Counted from the first letter of the stretch, positions 27,555-36,595 are shown. The stretch: 39,882 nt of DNA from an uncultured Alphaproteobacteria bacterium (GCA_947588275.1 CANPYJ010000013.1:1-39882), one strand, 5' to 3'. Made by a program: numbers and translations. Notes: generated by a model from the letters alone, not told the origin.

Positions 27555-30500
27555 CTATTTGCCACGGCCGCCTTTGATAACCTCGGTGAAGCGGACAAAG
27601 AGGTTGCTCATCTTTTTGCCTCTGCCGATCGCAACTTCGGTCAGTGCAGACTCCGGAGCTCCCTGCATAGCCAGAACGTTGACGTTGGCCTTTGACTCGT
27701 TCAACGCTTTGGTCGCTTCTCGGACGGTTTGCTCTTGCAGCTTGTAGGGAATACCCTCGCCGTTCAAAGAACGCACCGTAGCCGCGTAATTATTGCCGGC
27801 ATCAAAGCTGACGCAACCGTTCTTAGAAATGTATTCATACGAAACGACTTCGCCGGCTTTGTTAACCACCGGAATAATCTCGTTCGGTTTGCCGCCCAGC
27901 TGAGCCGCCGTCTCGGCAACCAATTTGTCAGCCGCCGGTTCATAAGCGCCGTTAACACCAAAGAATTTTTGCGTCTGATGAGCCGTCGTGCCATTGGTCG
28001 AGGCTTCCAGAGTGGTGCTGTTGTCGCCGGTCATCTTATAGATGCCGCCGGCTTTGTGAGCCGTCAAACCATCGCTGTTGGCGTCGTTGGCGTAAATTTT
28101 GAAGCCCTCATCACCAACCTTCGGATAACTGCTCTTGGTAGCATACGCTGAAGGATAAGTCGCCGCCGCGGCCGGTTCAGAAGTATAGTGAACTTGCAGT
28201 TCATCAATCTTAGTCGGTGTCGAATCCGAAATGACAGGTTCAACAACCGGTGCCGGTTTAGTCTCAGGAGCCGGAGTGGTCTCAGGAGCCGGAGTGGTCT
28301 CAGGAGCCGGAGCGGTCTCAGGTGCAGGCTGATAGCTGCGAACTTCGCATGGCGTCTTCATTTCAATGGTGCCGGCTTTCAGCGGAAGCATCATGTTCTC
28401 GTCAACCGGACGTCCGATGAAACCGTTGGTCGCATATTTCGGGCACAATTTATCGAACATAACCACCGTATCTTCTCCGTTGGGGCAACCCAAAGCGCGC
28501 AAAGCACTCATATCACCGGTATAGTGAGCGTGCATAAACGCAGTGTGAATGGCATGTTCCGGCGTAACGCCTTCCGGCAGAGTCACAAAACCTTCAGCAA
28601 TCTGCTTTTTCATGGCATCGACGGCTTCGTTGACCGTCATCGTTGTGCCATTCGAATTCGGAAGCATTTTAACCAAATAGTTAAATTCGTTCATATTGTA
28701 AATGCGGTGTTCATAAAAAGCCTGAACGCCGGCCGAAGTGCTCAAACCGCCTTTAAGGCCGCTGACTTGAGAATAAACGGCGCCGTTTTTGCCGACGACA
28801 TAATTCTCAACCACACCGTTGCCAAAATCTTTGCTTTTTAAAATATCACCGGGTTGCGGAGCAACAGGGTCGGTTCCAGCTGCCAGAGCATCAGGCGTAT
28901 TGCCGGTACTATCGCCCAGATTATCAACCGGAGCGGTGTGTCCCAAGCTGTCAGCCGGAGCAGCATGTCCCAAGCTGTCAGCTGGAGCAGCATGTCCCAA
29001 ACTGTCAACCGGAGCGGTGTGTCCCAAGCTGTCAGCCGGAGCAGCATGTCCCAAGCTGTCAGCCGGAGCGGTGTGTCTCAAGCTGTCAAGAACGCTGCGG
29101 CTACCGCTGTTAGTCGGCTGTGCAATTTCGGCACCGTGAGACAGACCTTTGCCAATCAGCCATCCGGAAACGCCCGAAATCAAGAGGCCGAGGCCCAAAG
29201 CCTTTTTGGCATTGCCGTATGCTTTTTTGTTGCCTTCTGACGGATCTTTTTTATAAGCCTTTTTAGCGGCAATCAGGTTGTGTCCCAAACCGGCATTGGT
29301 TCCGGCCATCATGGAAAACGCCATCGCCGCACGTGAACCGGCAAACCCCGTCACACCGGAAGCAAAACCGCCGACGCCCAGCAAACCGCCCACGGCCGCC
29401 ATCGCTGTACCCCAGCCGGCCGAACGTTTGTAATTGGCGTCATTTTTCTTGTTTTTCCAAGCTTCTTTCCAAGCAGCGCGGAATTTCAGTTTTTTGTCGC
29501 CATTTTTGGCTTGGTTACGCAGGCGGTTGGCCTCTGTCCAAACCGGATATATCCACGCACCGGCCGCAGAGTGAACCGCAGCCGCACCCAAAGCCACCGC
29601 AGTATAAGGCGCCGCCAGCGAAGCCGTGGCAATGACACCGCCCATAACGGCGAAGTTGCCGATGATTCCATAACGACCGTTATAAATGCCGGCAGCCACA
29701 TTTCTGGCAATGTCCCATTTTTTCTGCCAAAAACCGGCAGCCTTTTCGCCATAGTTTTTAACCTTTTGGCCAAAGACGCTCTCTTTGCCGATTTTTGCAT
29801 TCAGTCTTTTGGCAAAGTTTTCAGCCGATATATGCGTATCCGCGCAAGCGGCAATCAGGTCTTTAACCTTAATCTTGACTTTGTCTTTAAGTTCGCTGCC
29901 GTTGTTAATCAAATCTTCAATAAACTTTTTGGCCGCTTCCTGACGATTGGCAAGATATTCGTTGAATTTGTTTTCATCTTGCCGTTCTTCGGCCGTCGGC
30001 GCATCAAATGTTGACGCAACGCCGGCCACGCCCAATTTGGACAGAAAACGATTATTGATGTCTTCGGCCATCCGATTACGTTGCTCTGTCTTGGACGAGA
30101 GCAGATAGTGAATATTGCCGATATTGGCCTGATAAGCTTCCAGTTTGGCCGCATCAAACAGCATCTCAAGGTTCTTTTGGCGGGCAGAAGCATCAACTTC
30201 GGCATCTTCGTCTTCAATCGCCACATTGTTGAGAATATCTTGCAAGGCGCCGAATTCTTTGGACACTTCGCCGTTTTCATCAAACAATGTCAGCGTGTCC
30301 AGATGTTCGCCGAGGCTTTTGTCATTGCGTTCCAAAACTTCCGGCTCGGCATCCAAACCGTCTTCTTTGTCAAACTGGCTTTTAATCTCTTTAAAAGCTT
30401 CTTCCATTTTGGCTTTCTGTTCGGTATTCTCGACTTTGCCGATTAAACGCTCGACAGCCTCAAGTTCGCCGACTGAAATGTCGGTTTCGGCATTTGTGTT

Positions 30501-30956
30501 AACCAAAGCATCTTCCAGCTTGGCAGCAGCCGTATCCTGCAATTTGGCGGCAGCATTTTTGATTGAATCCGTCGATTTGGCAGCATTTAACAAAGCCAAA
30601 GTGTTGTCAAGATCGCCGAAAGAAATTTCTTTAACGTCATTCAAATCGCTGTCCAAGAAGCTTTCGGCAAAATTTGCAGCCTGTGTATCAACATCGTTTT
30701 GCAAACGTTCGGCATAGTCGGTGTCGACGAAGATTGACTTGAGCGTTGCAAACTCGTTATAGTTCGGCATCATTTCTTTGGTTTCGTTATAATATTTCTC
30801 ATAAAACGCCTCCAAATCCGAAGTCATGCTTCCGTCTGCCTTGACCAGCTCAACGGCTTTCAGGACTTCCTCTTTGCTGTAGTTAACAAGGCTTGGCGCT
30901 TTGATAACTTCCGCCGCCTGTTCAAAAGTCATTTCAGAGTTTGTGTTTTGTGCCAT
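27555..30956 (-). CDS. Large unknown protein with helical, Gly/Ala-rich hydrophobic and tandem-repeat regions
   Basis: I do not recognise this 1133-aa protein. Residues 1-400 are charged and helical, with many short acidic blocks. About 430-610 hold three Gly/Ala-rich hydrophobic stretches (GGVIATASLAAPYTAVALGA, AAVGGLLGVGGFASGVTGF, ALGLGLLISGVSGWLIGKGL) that could insert in a membrane. About 628-680 is a run of 9-aa repeats of the form HTAPADSLG / HAAPADSLG. A mixed domain follows, then a short APETTP proline-rich repeat, and a C-terminal domain ending in a Lys/Arg-rich tail. No signal peptide is present. ATG 30956 follows GAGGAC; the frame extends ten codons further without a ribosome site. 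It is monocistronic, with promoter 31002-31030 and terminator 27510-27537. A secreted effector or membrane-remodelling scaffold are both possible, neither shown. Confidence 0.85.
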   Translation of the reverse strand: MAQNTNSEMTFEQAAEVIKAPSLVNYSKEEVLKAVELVKADGSMTSDLEAFYEKYYNETKEMMPNYNEFATLKSIFVDTDYAERLQNDVDTQAANFAESFLDSDLNDVKEISFGDLDNTLALLNAAKSTDSIKNAAAKLQDTAAAKLEDALVNTNAETDISVGELEAVERLIGKVENTEQKAKMEEAFKEIKSQFDKEDGLDAEPEVLERNDKSLGEHLDTLTLFDENGEVSKEFGALQDILNNVAIEDEDAEVDASARQKNLEMLFDAAKLEAYQANIGNIHYLLSSKTEQRNRMAEDINNRFLSKLGVAGVASTFDAPTAEERQDENKFNEYLANRQEAAKKFIEDLINNGSELKDKVKIKVKDLIAACADTHISAENFAKRLNAKIGKESVFGQKVKNYGEKAAGFWQKKWDIARNVAAGIYNGRYGIIGNFAVMGGVIATASLAAPYTAVALGAAAVHSAAGAWIYPVWTEANRLRNQAKNGDKKLKFRAAWKEAWKNKKNDANYKRSAGWGTAMAAVGGLLGVGGFASGVTGFAGSRAAMAFSMMAGTNAGLGHNLIAAKKAYKKDPSEGNKKAYGNAKKALGLGLLISGVSGWLIGKGLSHGAEIAQPTNSGSRSVLDSLRHTAPADSLGHAAPADSLGHTAPVDSLGHAAPADSLGHAAPADSLGHTAPVDNLGDSTGNTPDALAAGTDPVAPQPGDILKSKDFGNGVVENYVVGKNGAVYSQVSGLKGGLSTSAGVQAFYEHRIYNMNEFNYLVKMLPNSNGTTMTVNEAVDAMKKQIAEGFVTLPEGVTPEHAIHTAFMHAHYTGDMSALRALGCPNGEDTVVMFDKLCPKYATNGFIGRPVDENMMLPLKAGTIEMKTPCEVRSYQPAPETAPAPETTPAPETTPAPETKPAPVVEPVISDSTPTKIDELQVHYTSEPAAAATYPSAYATKSSYPKVGDEGFKIYANDANSDGLTAHKAGGIYKMTGDNSTTLEASTNGTTAHQTQKFFGVNGAYEPAADKLVAETAAQLGGKPNEIIPVVNKAGEVVSYEYISKNGCVSFDAGNNYAATVRSLNGEGIPYKLQEQTVREATKALNESKANVNVLAMQGAPESALTEVAIGRGKKMSNLFVRFTEVIKGGRGK
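28263..28328. repeat. 18-bp tandem repeat encoding APETTP units
   Basis: Three near-identical copies of CTCAGGAGCCGGAGTGGT (28263-28316) plus a partial fourth, in the C-terminal third of the 1133-aa gene. They encode a proline-rich linker. Confidence 0.85.
28915..29089. repeat. 27-bp tandem repeat encoding 9-aa HxAPxDSLG units
   Basis: Six copies of a 27-bp unit (28915-29076) and a partial seventh lie within the 1133-aa gene. Two unit types alternate, one encoding HTAPVD and one HAAPAD. Copies keep the reading frame, so unequal exchange or slippage would change repeat number without breaking the protein. Confidence 0.88.
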
Positions 30957-31001
30957 AATTTTGTCCTCACAATGTTTGTTGTTCATTCAATGTTTGCAAA
31001 G

Positions 31002-31030
31002 AATATATCACAAAAATTTAGACTTTTCAA
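31002..31030 (-). promoter_or_regulatory. Predicted promoter of the large orphan gene
   Basis: Minus-strand TTGAAA (31025-31030), 17-base spacer and TATATT (31002-31007), about 46 bases upstream of the start codon at 30956. Confidence 0.65.
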
Positions 31031-31166
31031 TACATTTTTGTCAATTTATTTAAATTTTGTAAAAAACCTTTGTTTACGCCACTTTCTAAGGGTATTTGAG
31101 CATAAAAAAGTTAAAAAAATGTAATGTCGAAACGGAATTTTCGGAACAATACCCCGATTCGCCAAA

Positions 31167-31199
31167 GCGCGCCCAGAGATTTCTCTCAGGACGCGCGCG
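31167..31199. other. GC-rich imperfect hairpin after ileS
   Basis: An imperfect inverted repeat (GCGCGCCC-AGAGA / TCTCT-CAGG-ACGCGCGC) begins about 20 bases after the ileS stop. It could end the ileS transcript, but no clear U-run follows on the minus strand, so this is only a candidate terminator. Confidence 0.35.
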
Positions 31200-31218
31200 A
31201 AAATAAGCGTCGATTCGT

Positions 31219-34200
31219 TTAGGCGGCGGCGATTACCCTGGCGTCAAACCAAACCTGCGCGCCTTCAATATCGGCGTCGGTGCCGCCGGAGCAGACATCG
31301 GAAATCTTTACAGCCAACACCTGTTCGGCTATATAGGCCTTGTTTTCGGCCAAAGCCTGCGCCAACTCGGCGTTGTCGGTCGACCAGCAGAGTTCTATGC
31401 GGTCTGAAATGTTAAAATCCTTGTCCTTGCGCAAAGTTTGCACCAACCGCACAAAGTCGCGGGCCATGCCCTCACGGCGCAAAGCGTCAGTAACATTGGT
31501 ATCCAGCGTTACAACCGCACGGTTGGCGGCAAACGACTTGCCGGCCACACCGTCTTTCATCTCCAGCCGCACTTCAAACAAGTCCGGCGTCAGAGTTTGG
31601 CCGCCGATACTCAGCGTGCCGTCGGCATTGAGCGTATATTGCCCCTGCTTGTATGCAGCCATCACGGCGCCCATGTCTTTGCCCAGCACTTTGCCCAAAA
31701 GCGGCGTAAACAAATAAAGTTTCTTTTCGGCATAGGCGGCAAAGTTGTCGTCAAAGCGCACTTCTTTGACATTGAGCTCGTCTTTGACAATCTCCTGATA
31801 GGCCTGCGACAAACGCTGTCCGACAAGCGTCAGACTGGCCAAAGGCAGGCGATTGCGCAGATTTTTTTCTTCGCGGATAAACTTGGCGGCCGAACAAAGC
31901 TCCTGCACAAAATCCATTTCCGCCACCAGATCGGCATCAAAGCGAATTTGCTCAAGTTCCGGATAATCCGCCAGATGCACGGACTCCTCTTGAGTGAGGT
32001 TTTTATATACATATTCGGTGACAAACGGCATAAGCGGCGCCATAATCCGGCACAAGTTCACCAAAACCGTATACAAAACGTCAAAAGCCTGCTTGTCGCC
32101 GCTCCAAAAACGATCGCGGCTACGGCGAATATACCAGTTGTTGAGAATCTCCATAAACGCCGCAATCTCACCGGTGGAAAGAGACACATCATAGGTCTCA
32201 AGACCGGTTTTGACAACTTCGGAAAGTTTTTTGAGCTTGGACAATATGTAGTTGTCAATCGCTTCGCTTGAAGCATAAACCTCTTTGGCGCGATAGTTCT
32301 CGGCATTGGCATACAAAGTGAAGAAATAAAACGCATTCCACAACGGAATCTGAGCCACCCGCGCAGCTTTGGTAATCTCTTTGCCCTCTTTGTCCACCGC
32401 CAGATTTCCGCCTTTTAAGACCGGCGAAGAAACCAAAAACCAACGCAGCGTATCGGACCCCATGGTTTCCAATACGTTGTTCGGATCGGGATAGTTTTTG
32501 AGGCGCTTAGAGAGTTTTTGTCCGCCCTCGGCCATCAGCAAACCGGTGCAAATGCAGTTTTTAAACGCCGGCTTGCCGTGCAGCGCCGTTGACAAAACGG
32601 TCAGCGTATAAAACCAGCCACGGGTTTGGTCAATGGCTTCGACAATAAAGTCGGCCGGAAAATGATCTTCAAACCATTGCTTGTTTTCAAACGGATAGTG
32701 CACTTGCGCATAGGGCATGGAACCGGATTCAAACCAACAATCAAAAACATCGGATACACGGCGCATCATCGTCTTGCCCGACGGATCATCGGGGTTGGGA
32801 TATACCACATCGTCAATATAAGGCTTGTGCAAATTGGTCACCTCAATGCCGGTTTTTTGCTTAATCTCGGCCAGCGAGCCAAAAACATCAACCCGCGGAA
32901 AAGCCGGATTGTCAGACGTCCAGACCGGTATCGGCGTGCCCCAGAAACGATTGCGCGAAATCGACCAGTCTCGCGCGCCCTCAAGCCATTTGCCGAAACG
33001 TCCGTCTTTGATGTGCTCAGGCACCCAGTTTATTTGCTGATTGTTTTGCACCATCTGATTGCGAAAATCCGTCACCCGCACAAACCAGCTGGACATGGCC
33101 TTGTATATCAACGGGGTATCGGTGCGCCAACAGAACGGATACGAGTGCGTGTATTGTTCTTTTTTGACCAGCAGACCGTTCTGCTTGAGCCACTGCATAA
33201 TCGGCTCATTGGTCTCAAACACCTGCCGGCCCTGATAATCGGGAACTTCGGCCGTAAACTTGCCGGCTTCGTCTACCGGACAAATGACCGGAAAGTTCTC
33301 ATCGTAGGCGCGGCAGACGTCAAAGTCGTCTTGCCCGAAACCGGGAGCGATGTGCACCACGCCGGTTCCGTCTTCAGTTGACACAAACTCACCCGCAAGC
33401 ACGCGAAAAGCGCCTTTGTCTTTAAGGTGACCAAAATACGGAAACATCGGCTCATAGGACATTCCGACCAGATCGGCGCCTTTGATTTTTTTGACCGGAA
33501 CGGCCTTCTCCAGCTGTTTTTTGTAGCTTCCCAAACGCGCCTCAGCCAAAATGTAGTCTTGCCCGTCCTCATTCATGACCACATAGTCGATATCTTTGCC
33601 CACCGCCAGCATCAGGTTTGAGGGCAGCGTCCACGGCGTGGTCGTCCACACCAAAATCTTCTGACCGTTTTGCAACCGAAACATAACCGTTATGGCATTG
33701 TCGGTTTTGTCCTGATAGCCAAGGTTGACTTCAAAATTCGACAACGGCGTCTCGGCCGCCCAAGAATACGGCAAAACGCGAAAATCTTCATATACCAACC
33801 CTTTGTCCCACAACTGCTTAAAGTTGGAAATCACGCTTTCCATAAACGGCAAATCCATGGTTTTGTAGTCGTGTTTAAAATCGACCCAGCGGCCGATGCG
33901 CTTGAACATCTCAACCCAAATGCCGGAATATTTGAGAACATCGGCACGGCAGAAATCGTTGAACTTCTCAACTCCGAAGGCCTCTATCTGCTTGCGGCCG
34001 GAAACCCCGAGCTGCTTTTCGGCTGACATTTCGGCCGGCAGACCGTGACAGTCCCAGCCCAGCCGACGCTCGACCTTTTTGCCCCGCATCGTCTGAAAAC
34101 GCGCCACCACGTCCTTGACGTAAGACACCATAATATGCCCATAGTGCGGCGTGCCGTTGGCAAACGGAGGACCGTCATAAAACACGAACTCGGCGGCACC

Positions 34201-34317
34201 GTCACGGTTGTGAACGGATTTTTCAAAAGTTTGATCTTCGTCCCAAAACTTGAGAACTTCTTTTTCGACTTCGACAAAGTCGGGCTTGGCCTTTACCTCG
34301 GCATAATATTTGGTCAT
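31219..34317 (-). CDS. ileS: Isoleucine-tRNA ligase (eukaryote-like type)
   Basis: Class I synthetase that charges tRNA-Ile. The 1032-aa protein has FYDGPPFANGTPHYGHI (HIGH-type motif near residue 58-61), an editing domain with the WTTTPWTLPSN motif, the FDCWFESGSMPYAQ block, and KLSKRLKNYPDP (KMSKS-type). The HYGH wording, the 1030-aa length and the C-terminal part match the eukaryote-like IleRS class also found in Rickettsia, Chlamydia and others, which is usually insensitive to mupirocin. ATG 34317 has GAAGGT eight bases before it. It is divergent from mraZ. Confidence 0.97.
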   Translation of the reverse strand: MTKYYAEVKAKPDFVEVEKEVLKFWDEDQTFEKSVHNRDGAAEFVFYDGPPFANGTPHYGHIMVSYVKDVVARFQTMRGKKVERRLGWDCHGLPAEMSAEKQLGVSGRKQIEAFGVEKFNDFCRADVLKYSGIWVEMFKRIGRWVDFKHDYKTMDLPFMESVISNFKQLWDKGLVYEDFRVLPYSWAAETPLSNFEVNLGYQDKTDNAITVMFRLQNGQKILVWTTTPWTLPSNLMLAVGKDIDYVVMNEDGQDYILAEARLGSYKKQLEKAVPVKKIKGADLVGMSYEPMFPYFGHLKDKGAFRVLAGEFVSTEDGTGVVHIAPGFGQDDFDVCRAYDENFPVICPVDEAGKFTAEVPDYQGRQVFETNEPIMQWLKQNGLLVKKEQYTHSYPFCWRTDTPLIYKAMSSWFVRVTDFRNQMVQNNQQINWVPEHIKDGRFGKWLEGARDWSISRNRFWGTPIPVWTSDNPAFPRVDVFGSLAEIKQKTGIEVTNLHKPYIDDVVYPNPDDPSGKTMMRRVSDVFDCWFESGSMPYAQVHYPFENKQWFEDHFPADFIVEAIDQTRGWFYTLTVLSTALHGKPAFKNCICTGLLMAEGGQKLSKRLKNYPDPNNVLETMGSDTLRWFLVSSPVLKGGNLAVDKEGKEITKAARVAQIPLWNAFYFFTLYANAENYRAKEVYASSEAIDNYILSKLKKLSEVVKTGLETYDVSLSTGEIAAFMEILNNWYIRRSRDRFWSGDKQAFDVLYTVLVNLCRIMAPLMPFVTEYVYKNLTQEESVHLADYPELEQIRFDADLVAEMDFVQELCSAAKFIREEKNLRNRLPLASLTLVGQRLSQAYQEIVKDELNVKEVRFDDNFAAYAEKKLYLFTPLLGKVLGKDMGAVMAAYKQGQYTLNADGTLSIGGQTLTPDLFEVRLEMKDGVAGKSFAANRAVVTLDTNVTDALRREGMARDFVRLVQTLRKDKDFNISDRIELCWSTDNAELAQALAENKAYIAEQVLAVKISDVCSGGTDADIEGAQVWFDARVIAAA

Positions 34318-34386
34318 CTGCAACTACCTTCAGATTTTTAAGAATTGTTGTGGAAATATTCGGTGTGATTGGTTATGTGCGCAAAA

Positions 34387-34414
34387 ATATCATCCCCCTA
34401 GGGGATAATGTCAA
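34387..34414 (-). promoter_or_regulatory. Predicted ileS promoter with palindrome in the spacer
   Basis: Minus-strand TTGACA (34409-34414), 16 bases, then TGATAT (34387-34392). The spacer holds ATCCCCCTAGGGGAT (34392-34406), an almost perfect palindrome, which could be a repressor site. The -10 is weak. Confidence 0.45.
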
Positions 34415-34719
34415 AACTCGGATGTTTGAAGAAACTGCGCATAAAACCCGTCTTTCATTCAAAATTCGCTAACACGATAATACATTGCGCCGCCGGAGTC
34501 AACCACAAATCGAGGATAACTTCGCCTAAACTTGCGGCTTGGCAATTTTGACGGTTTTATTTTGCGGCAATTTAAATACATTGTTTATGAAGCTGATTTT
34601 TTTGCAACAAATATCCCCAATTTTTATTTAAGGCATTTCAGCCAAGCCGGTTGGGCGTTTGGGTATATATCTGCAATCGGATTTTAAGAACAAATTAAGA
34701 ACAATTAACAAATTGCTAA
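34415..34719. other. Gene-free spacer between ileS and mraZ control regions
   Basis: About 300 AT-rich bases between the divergent ileS and mraZ promoters. I see no convincing gene, tRNA or conserved RNA structure. No T-box features are visible. Confidence 0.5.
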
Positions 34720-34723
34720 AATT

Positions 34724-34757
34724 TCCCATTGATTCCCATATTTTCCCGTGTTATACC
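34724..34757 (+). promoter_or_regulatory. dcw cluster promoter with three MraZ boxes
   Basis: Three direct repeats with exact 10-bp period, read on the minus strand as TGGGA, TGGGA and CGGGA (34724-34728, 34734-34738, 34744-34748). This matches the TGGGN repeats with five-base spacing bound by MraZ in E. coli. They overlap a promoter-like pair, TTGATT (34729-34734) and TATACC (34752-34757) with 17 bases between. MraZ made from the first gene probably represses this promoter. Confidence 0.78.
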
Positions 34758-34792
34758 ATTTAAAGAATGATTTTTTGACAAGGATTTCAAAA

Positions 34793-35260
34793 TTGCGCAA
34801 AACCTTTTTGTTTATGGACACCGTTCTAAACAAAGTGGACGCCAAAGGGCGCGTCTCGCTGCCCGCGGACTACCGCGCAATTGTCAAAGAGACCGGTTCG
34901 GAAATTGTGTGTTATCGCAGCCTCTCGGCTCCCTGTATTGAGGGGTGTTTGGAAGATTTGCTCGACAAACTGGCCACTCAAATCGAAGATTCGTTGGATT
35001 TCTTTTCGGCAGAACAAGACGACCTCACCAATCTGGTGTTTGGCGATGCCAAGCGCTATACGTTTGATTCCACCGGCCGGATTATGCTGGCGGACAAACT
35101 CTTAAAACACGCCCAAATTACCGATGCGGCAATATTTGTCGGCAAAGGCCGCAAATTTCAGATTTGGAATCCCGAAAACTGGGCTAAAGAAGAACAAAAA
35201 ATTCGCGCCGCCGCGCTCAAGCATCGGCCGTCTGTCAGGAGGCTCGACAATGAAGCCTGA
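34793..35260 (+). CDS. mraZ: Transcriptional regulator MraZ
   Basis: DNA-binding AbrB-like regulator at the head of the division and cell-wall cluster; it represses its own operon. The 155-aa protein has the first SpoVT/AbrB-like repeat NKVDAKGRVSLPADYR and the second TFDSTGRIMLADKLLKHA. I chose a TTG start at 34793 because AGGA (34781-34784) lies eight bases before it and the N terminus then aligns with other MraZ proteins; the ATG at 34814 would cut the first beta strand and has no ribosome site. Matching TGGGN boxes lie just upstream. It overlaps rsmH by 11 bases. Confidence 0.92.
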   Translation: MRKTFLFMDTVLNKVDAKGRVSLPADYRAIVKETGSEIVCYRSLSAPCIEGCLEDLLDKLATQIEDSLDFFSAEQDDLTNLVFGDAKRYTFDSTGRIMLADKLLKHAQITDAAIFVGKGRKFQIWNPENWAKEEQKIRAAALKHRPSVRRLDNEA

Positions 35261-36191
35261 CTACGCCAGACATTTTCCGGTGATGCTGCCGCAGGTGCTT
35301 GAACATTTGGCACCGCAAGACGGCGAAACTTATGTCGACGCCACTTTTGGCAACGGCGGTTACAGCGAGGCAATTCTTAATACCGCCGACTGCCGCGTGA
35401 TTGCCCTCGACCGCGATCCCGAAGTTCAGCCGCGGGCGGCCGAGCTGGCGGCGCAATACGGTCAACGCTTTGAGTTCAGAGCCGGCGAATTCGGACATTT
35501 TGCCGACCTGGTGCCGGAAAACGTCAACGGCGCCGTGTTTGACGTCGGTGTTTCGTCCATGCAGTTGGACGAGGCGGCGCGTGGTTTTTCATTTGCCAAA
35601 GAGGCACCGCTGGATATGCGAATGTCGCAAACCGGCACAAGCGCCGCCGATTTGGTCAATACTTTGCCCGAGACCGAGCTGGCCAACCTGATTTACGAAT
35701 ACGGCGAGGAGCGCAAATCGCGCCAAATTGCCCGCCGCATTGTCGAACGGCGTAAAATAAAACCCGTGACCACCACGACCGAGCTGGCCGCAATTGTTTA
35801 TTCGGTGCTCAAACGCACGACAGGCGCAATTGATCCGGCCACGCGCACATTTCAGGCGCTGCGCATTGCAGTCAATGACGAGCTCGGCGAACTCAGACGC
35901 GGACTTGATGACGCGGCGGAGCGGCTTATGGGCGGTGGACGGTTGGTGGTGGTGGATTTTCACTCGCTTGAAGACCGTATTGTCAAAACCTTTTTCAAAT
36001 CAAACACCGGCAAAATCCGCCATGTCTCCCGCTATCGCGCCGAACCGGCGGCAAGCCAAACGCTGTTTGCCTCTTGCACCAAGGCGGTTTTTCCTTCAGA
36101 AGAAGAAATCCGTCTCAACCCGCGCTCGCGTTCGGCCAAACTGCGCTGCGCCATTAAAAACAACGTGTTCCAGAAGGAGAACGACCTATGA
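35250..36191 (+). CDS. rsmH: 16S rRNA C1402 N4-methyltransferase RsmH (MraW)
   Basis: SAM-dependent enzyme that methylates C1402 of 16S rRNA. The 313-aa protein starts MKPDYARHFPVMLPQVLEHL, with the SAM-binding motif YVDATFGNGGYSEAIL, ALDRDP, GVSSMQLDEAARGFSF and the C-terminal block RLVVVDFHSLEDRIVK, all family hallmarks. CAGGAGG lies seven bases before the ATG, within the end of mraZ. The stop overlaps ftsL by four bases. Confidence 0.97.
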   Translation: MKPDYARHFPVMLPQVLEHLAPQDGETYVDATFGNGGYSEAILNTADCRVIALDRDPEVQPRAAELAAQYGQRFEFRAGEFGHFADLVPENVNGAVFDVGVSSMQLDEAARGFSFAKEAPLDMRMSQTGTSAADLVNTLPETELANLIYEYGEERKSRQIARRIVERRKIKPVTTTTELAAIVYSVLKRTTGAIDPATRTFQALRIAVNDELGELRRGLDDAAERLMGGGRLVVVDFHSLEDRIVKTFFKSNTGKIRHVSRYRAEPAASQTLFASCTKAVFPSEEEIRLNPRSRSAKLRCAIKNNVFQKENDL

Positions 36192-36571
36192 ACAGTACCC
36201 GTCTTGCCGCTCTTGCTCTTTGGCTGGCTCTGCCCTGCCTGCTCGGTTTCAGCTCGCTGGCCATCAAGAACACTGTTCAAGACCTTGAAAAAGAGCTCAA
36301 ATCCATTAATCGTGAGATTCAAAACGACATCAAATCCATTCACGTTCTTAAGGCCGAGTGGTCTCATCTCAACAATCCCGACCGTCTGCGCGAGCTGGCC
36401 GCCAAACATATTTCGATGAATCCTGTTCAGGCTGAACAAATTATTAACTATTCTGCGCTACCATTCTCTCAAGAAAACGGCGAATCGCGCAAAGATGCCG
36501 CCAGAAAGAAAATTTCTAACTATGCCGAGCAGAACAAAGCTTTAAAAAGGCTTACCAAATCTCGGCGTTAG
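36188..36571 (+). CDS. ftsL: Cell division protein FtsL
   Basis: Small bitopic division protein that links FtsB and FtsQ to the FtsW-FtsI synthase. The 127-aa protein has one N-terminal membrane helix (RLAALALWLALPCLLGFSSLA), a coiled coil (TVQDLEKELKSINREIQND), then the short conserved HVLKAEWSHLNNPDRLRELAAKH motif typical of alphaproteobacterial FtsL. The basic C-terminal tail is low complexity. Identity rests on this motif and on position between rsmH and ftsI, with an ATGA overlap. Confidence 0.88.
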   Translation: MNSTRLAALALWLALPCLLGFSSLAIKNTVQDLEKELKSINREIQNDIKSIHVLKAEWSHLNNPDRLRELAAKHISMNPVQAEQIINYSALPFSQENGESRKDAARKKISNYAEQNKALKRLTKSRR

Positions 36572-36595
36572 CTGAAGATTGGGCAGAAGCAGGAG

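Noticed and set aside
26561..27577. A 338-codon open frame on the plus strand across lpxC and rnpB
   Set aside because: It is antisense to lpxC, which has complete zinc-ligand motifs, and then runs through the RNase P RNA. The translation has no recognisable domain.
28915..29089. Regular 27-bp repeats considered as a CRISPR array
   Set aside because: The units are contiguous with no unique spacers, keep a coding frame and lie inside a gene.
34318..34792. T-box or riboswitch in the ileS or mraZ leader
   Set aside because: No T-box sequence or terminator-antiterminator pair could be seen, and T-boxes are not expected in proteobacteria.
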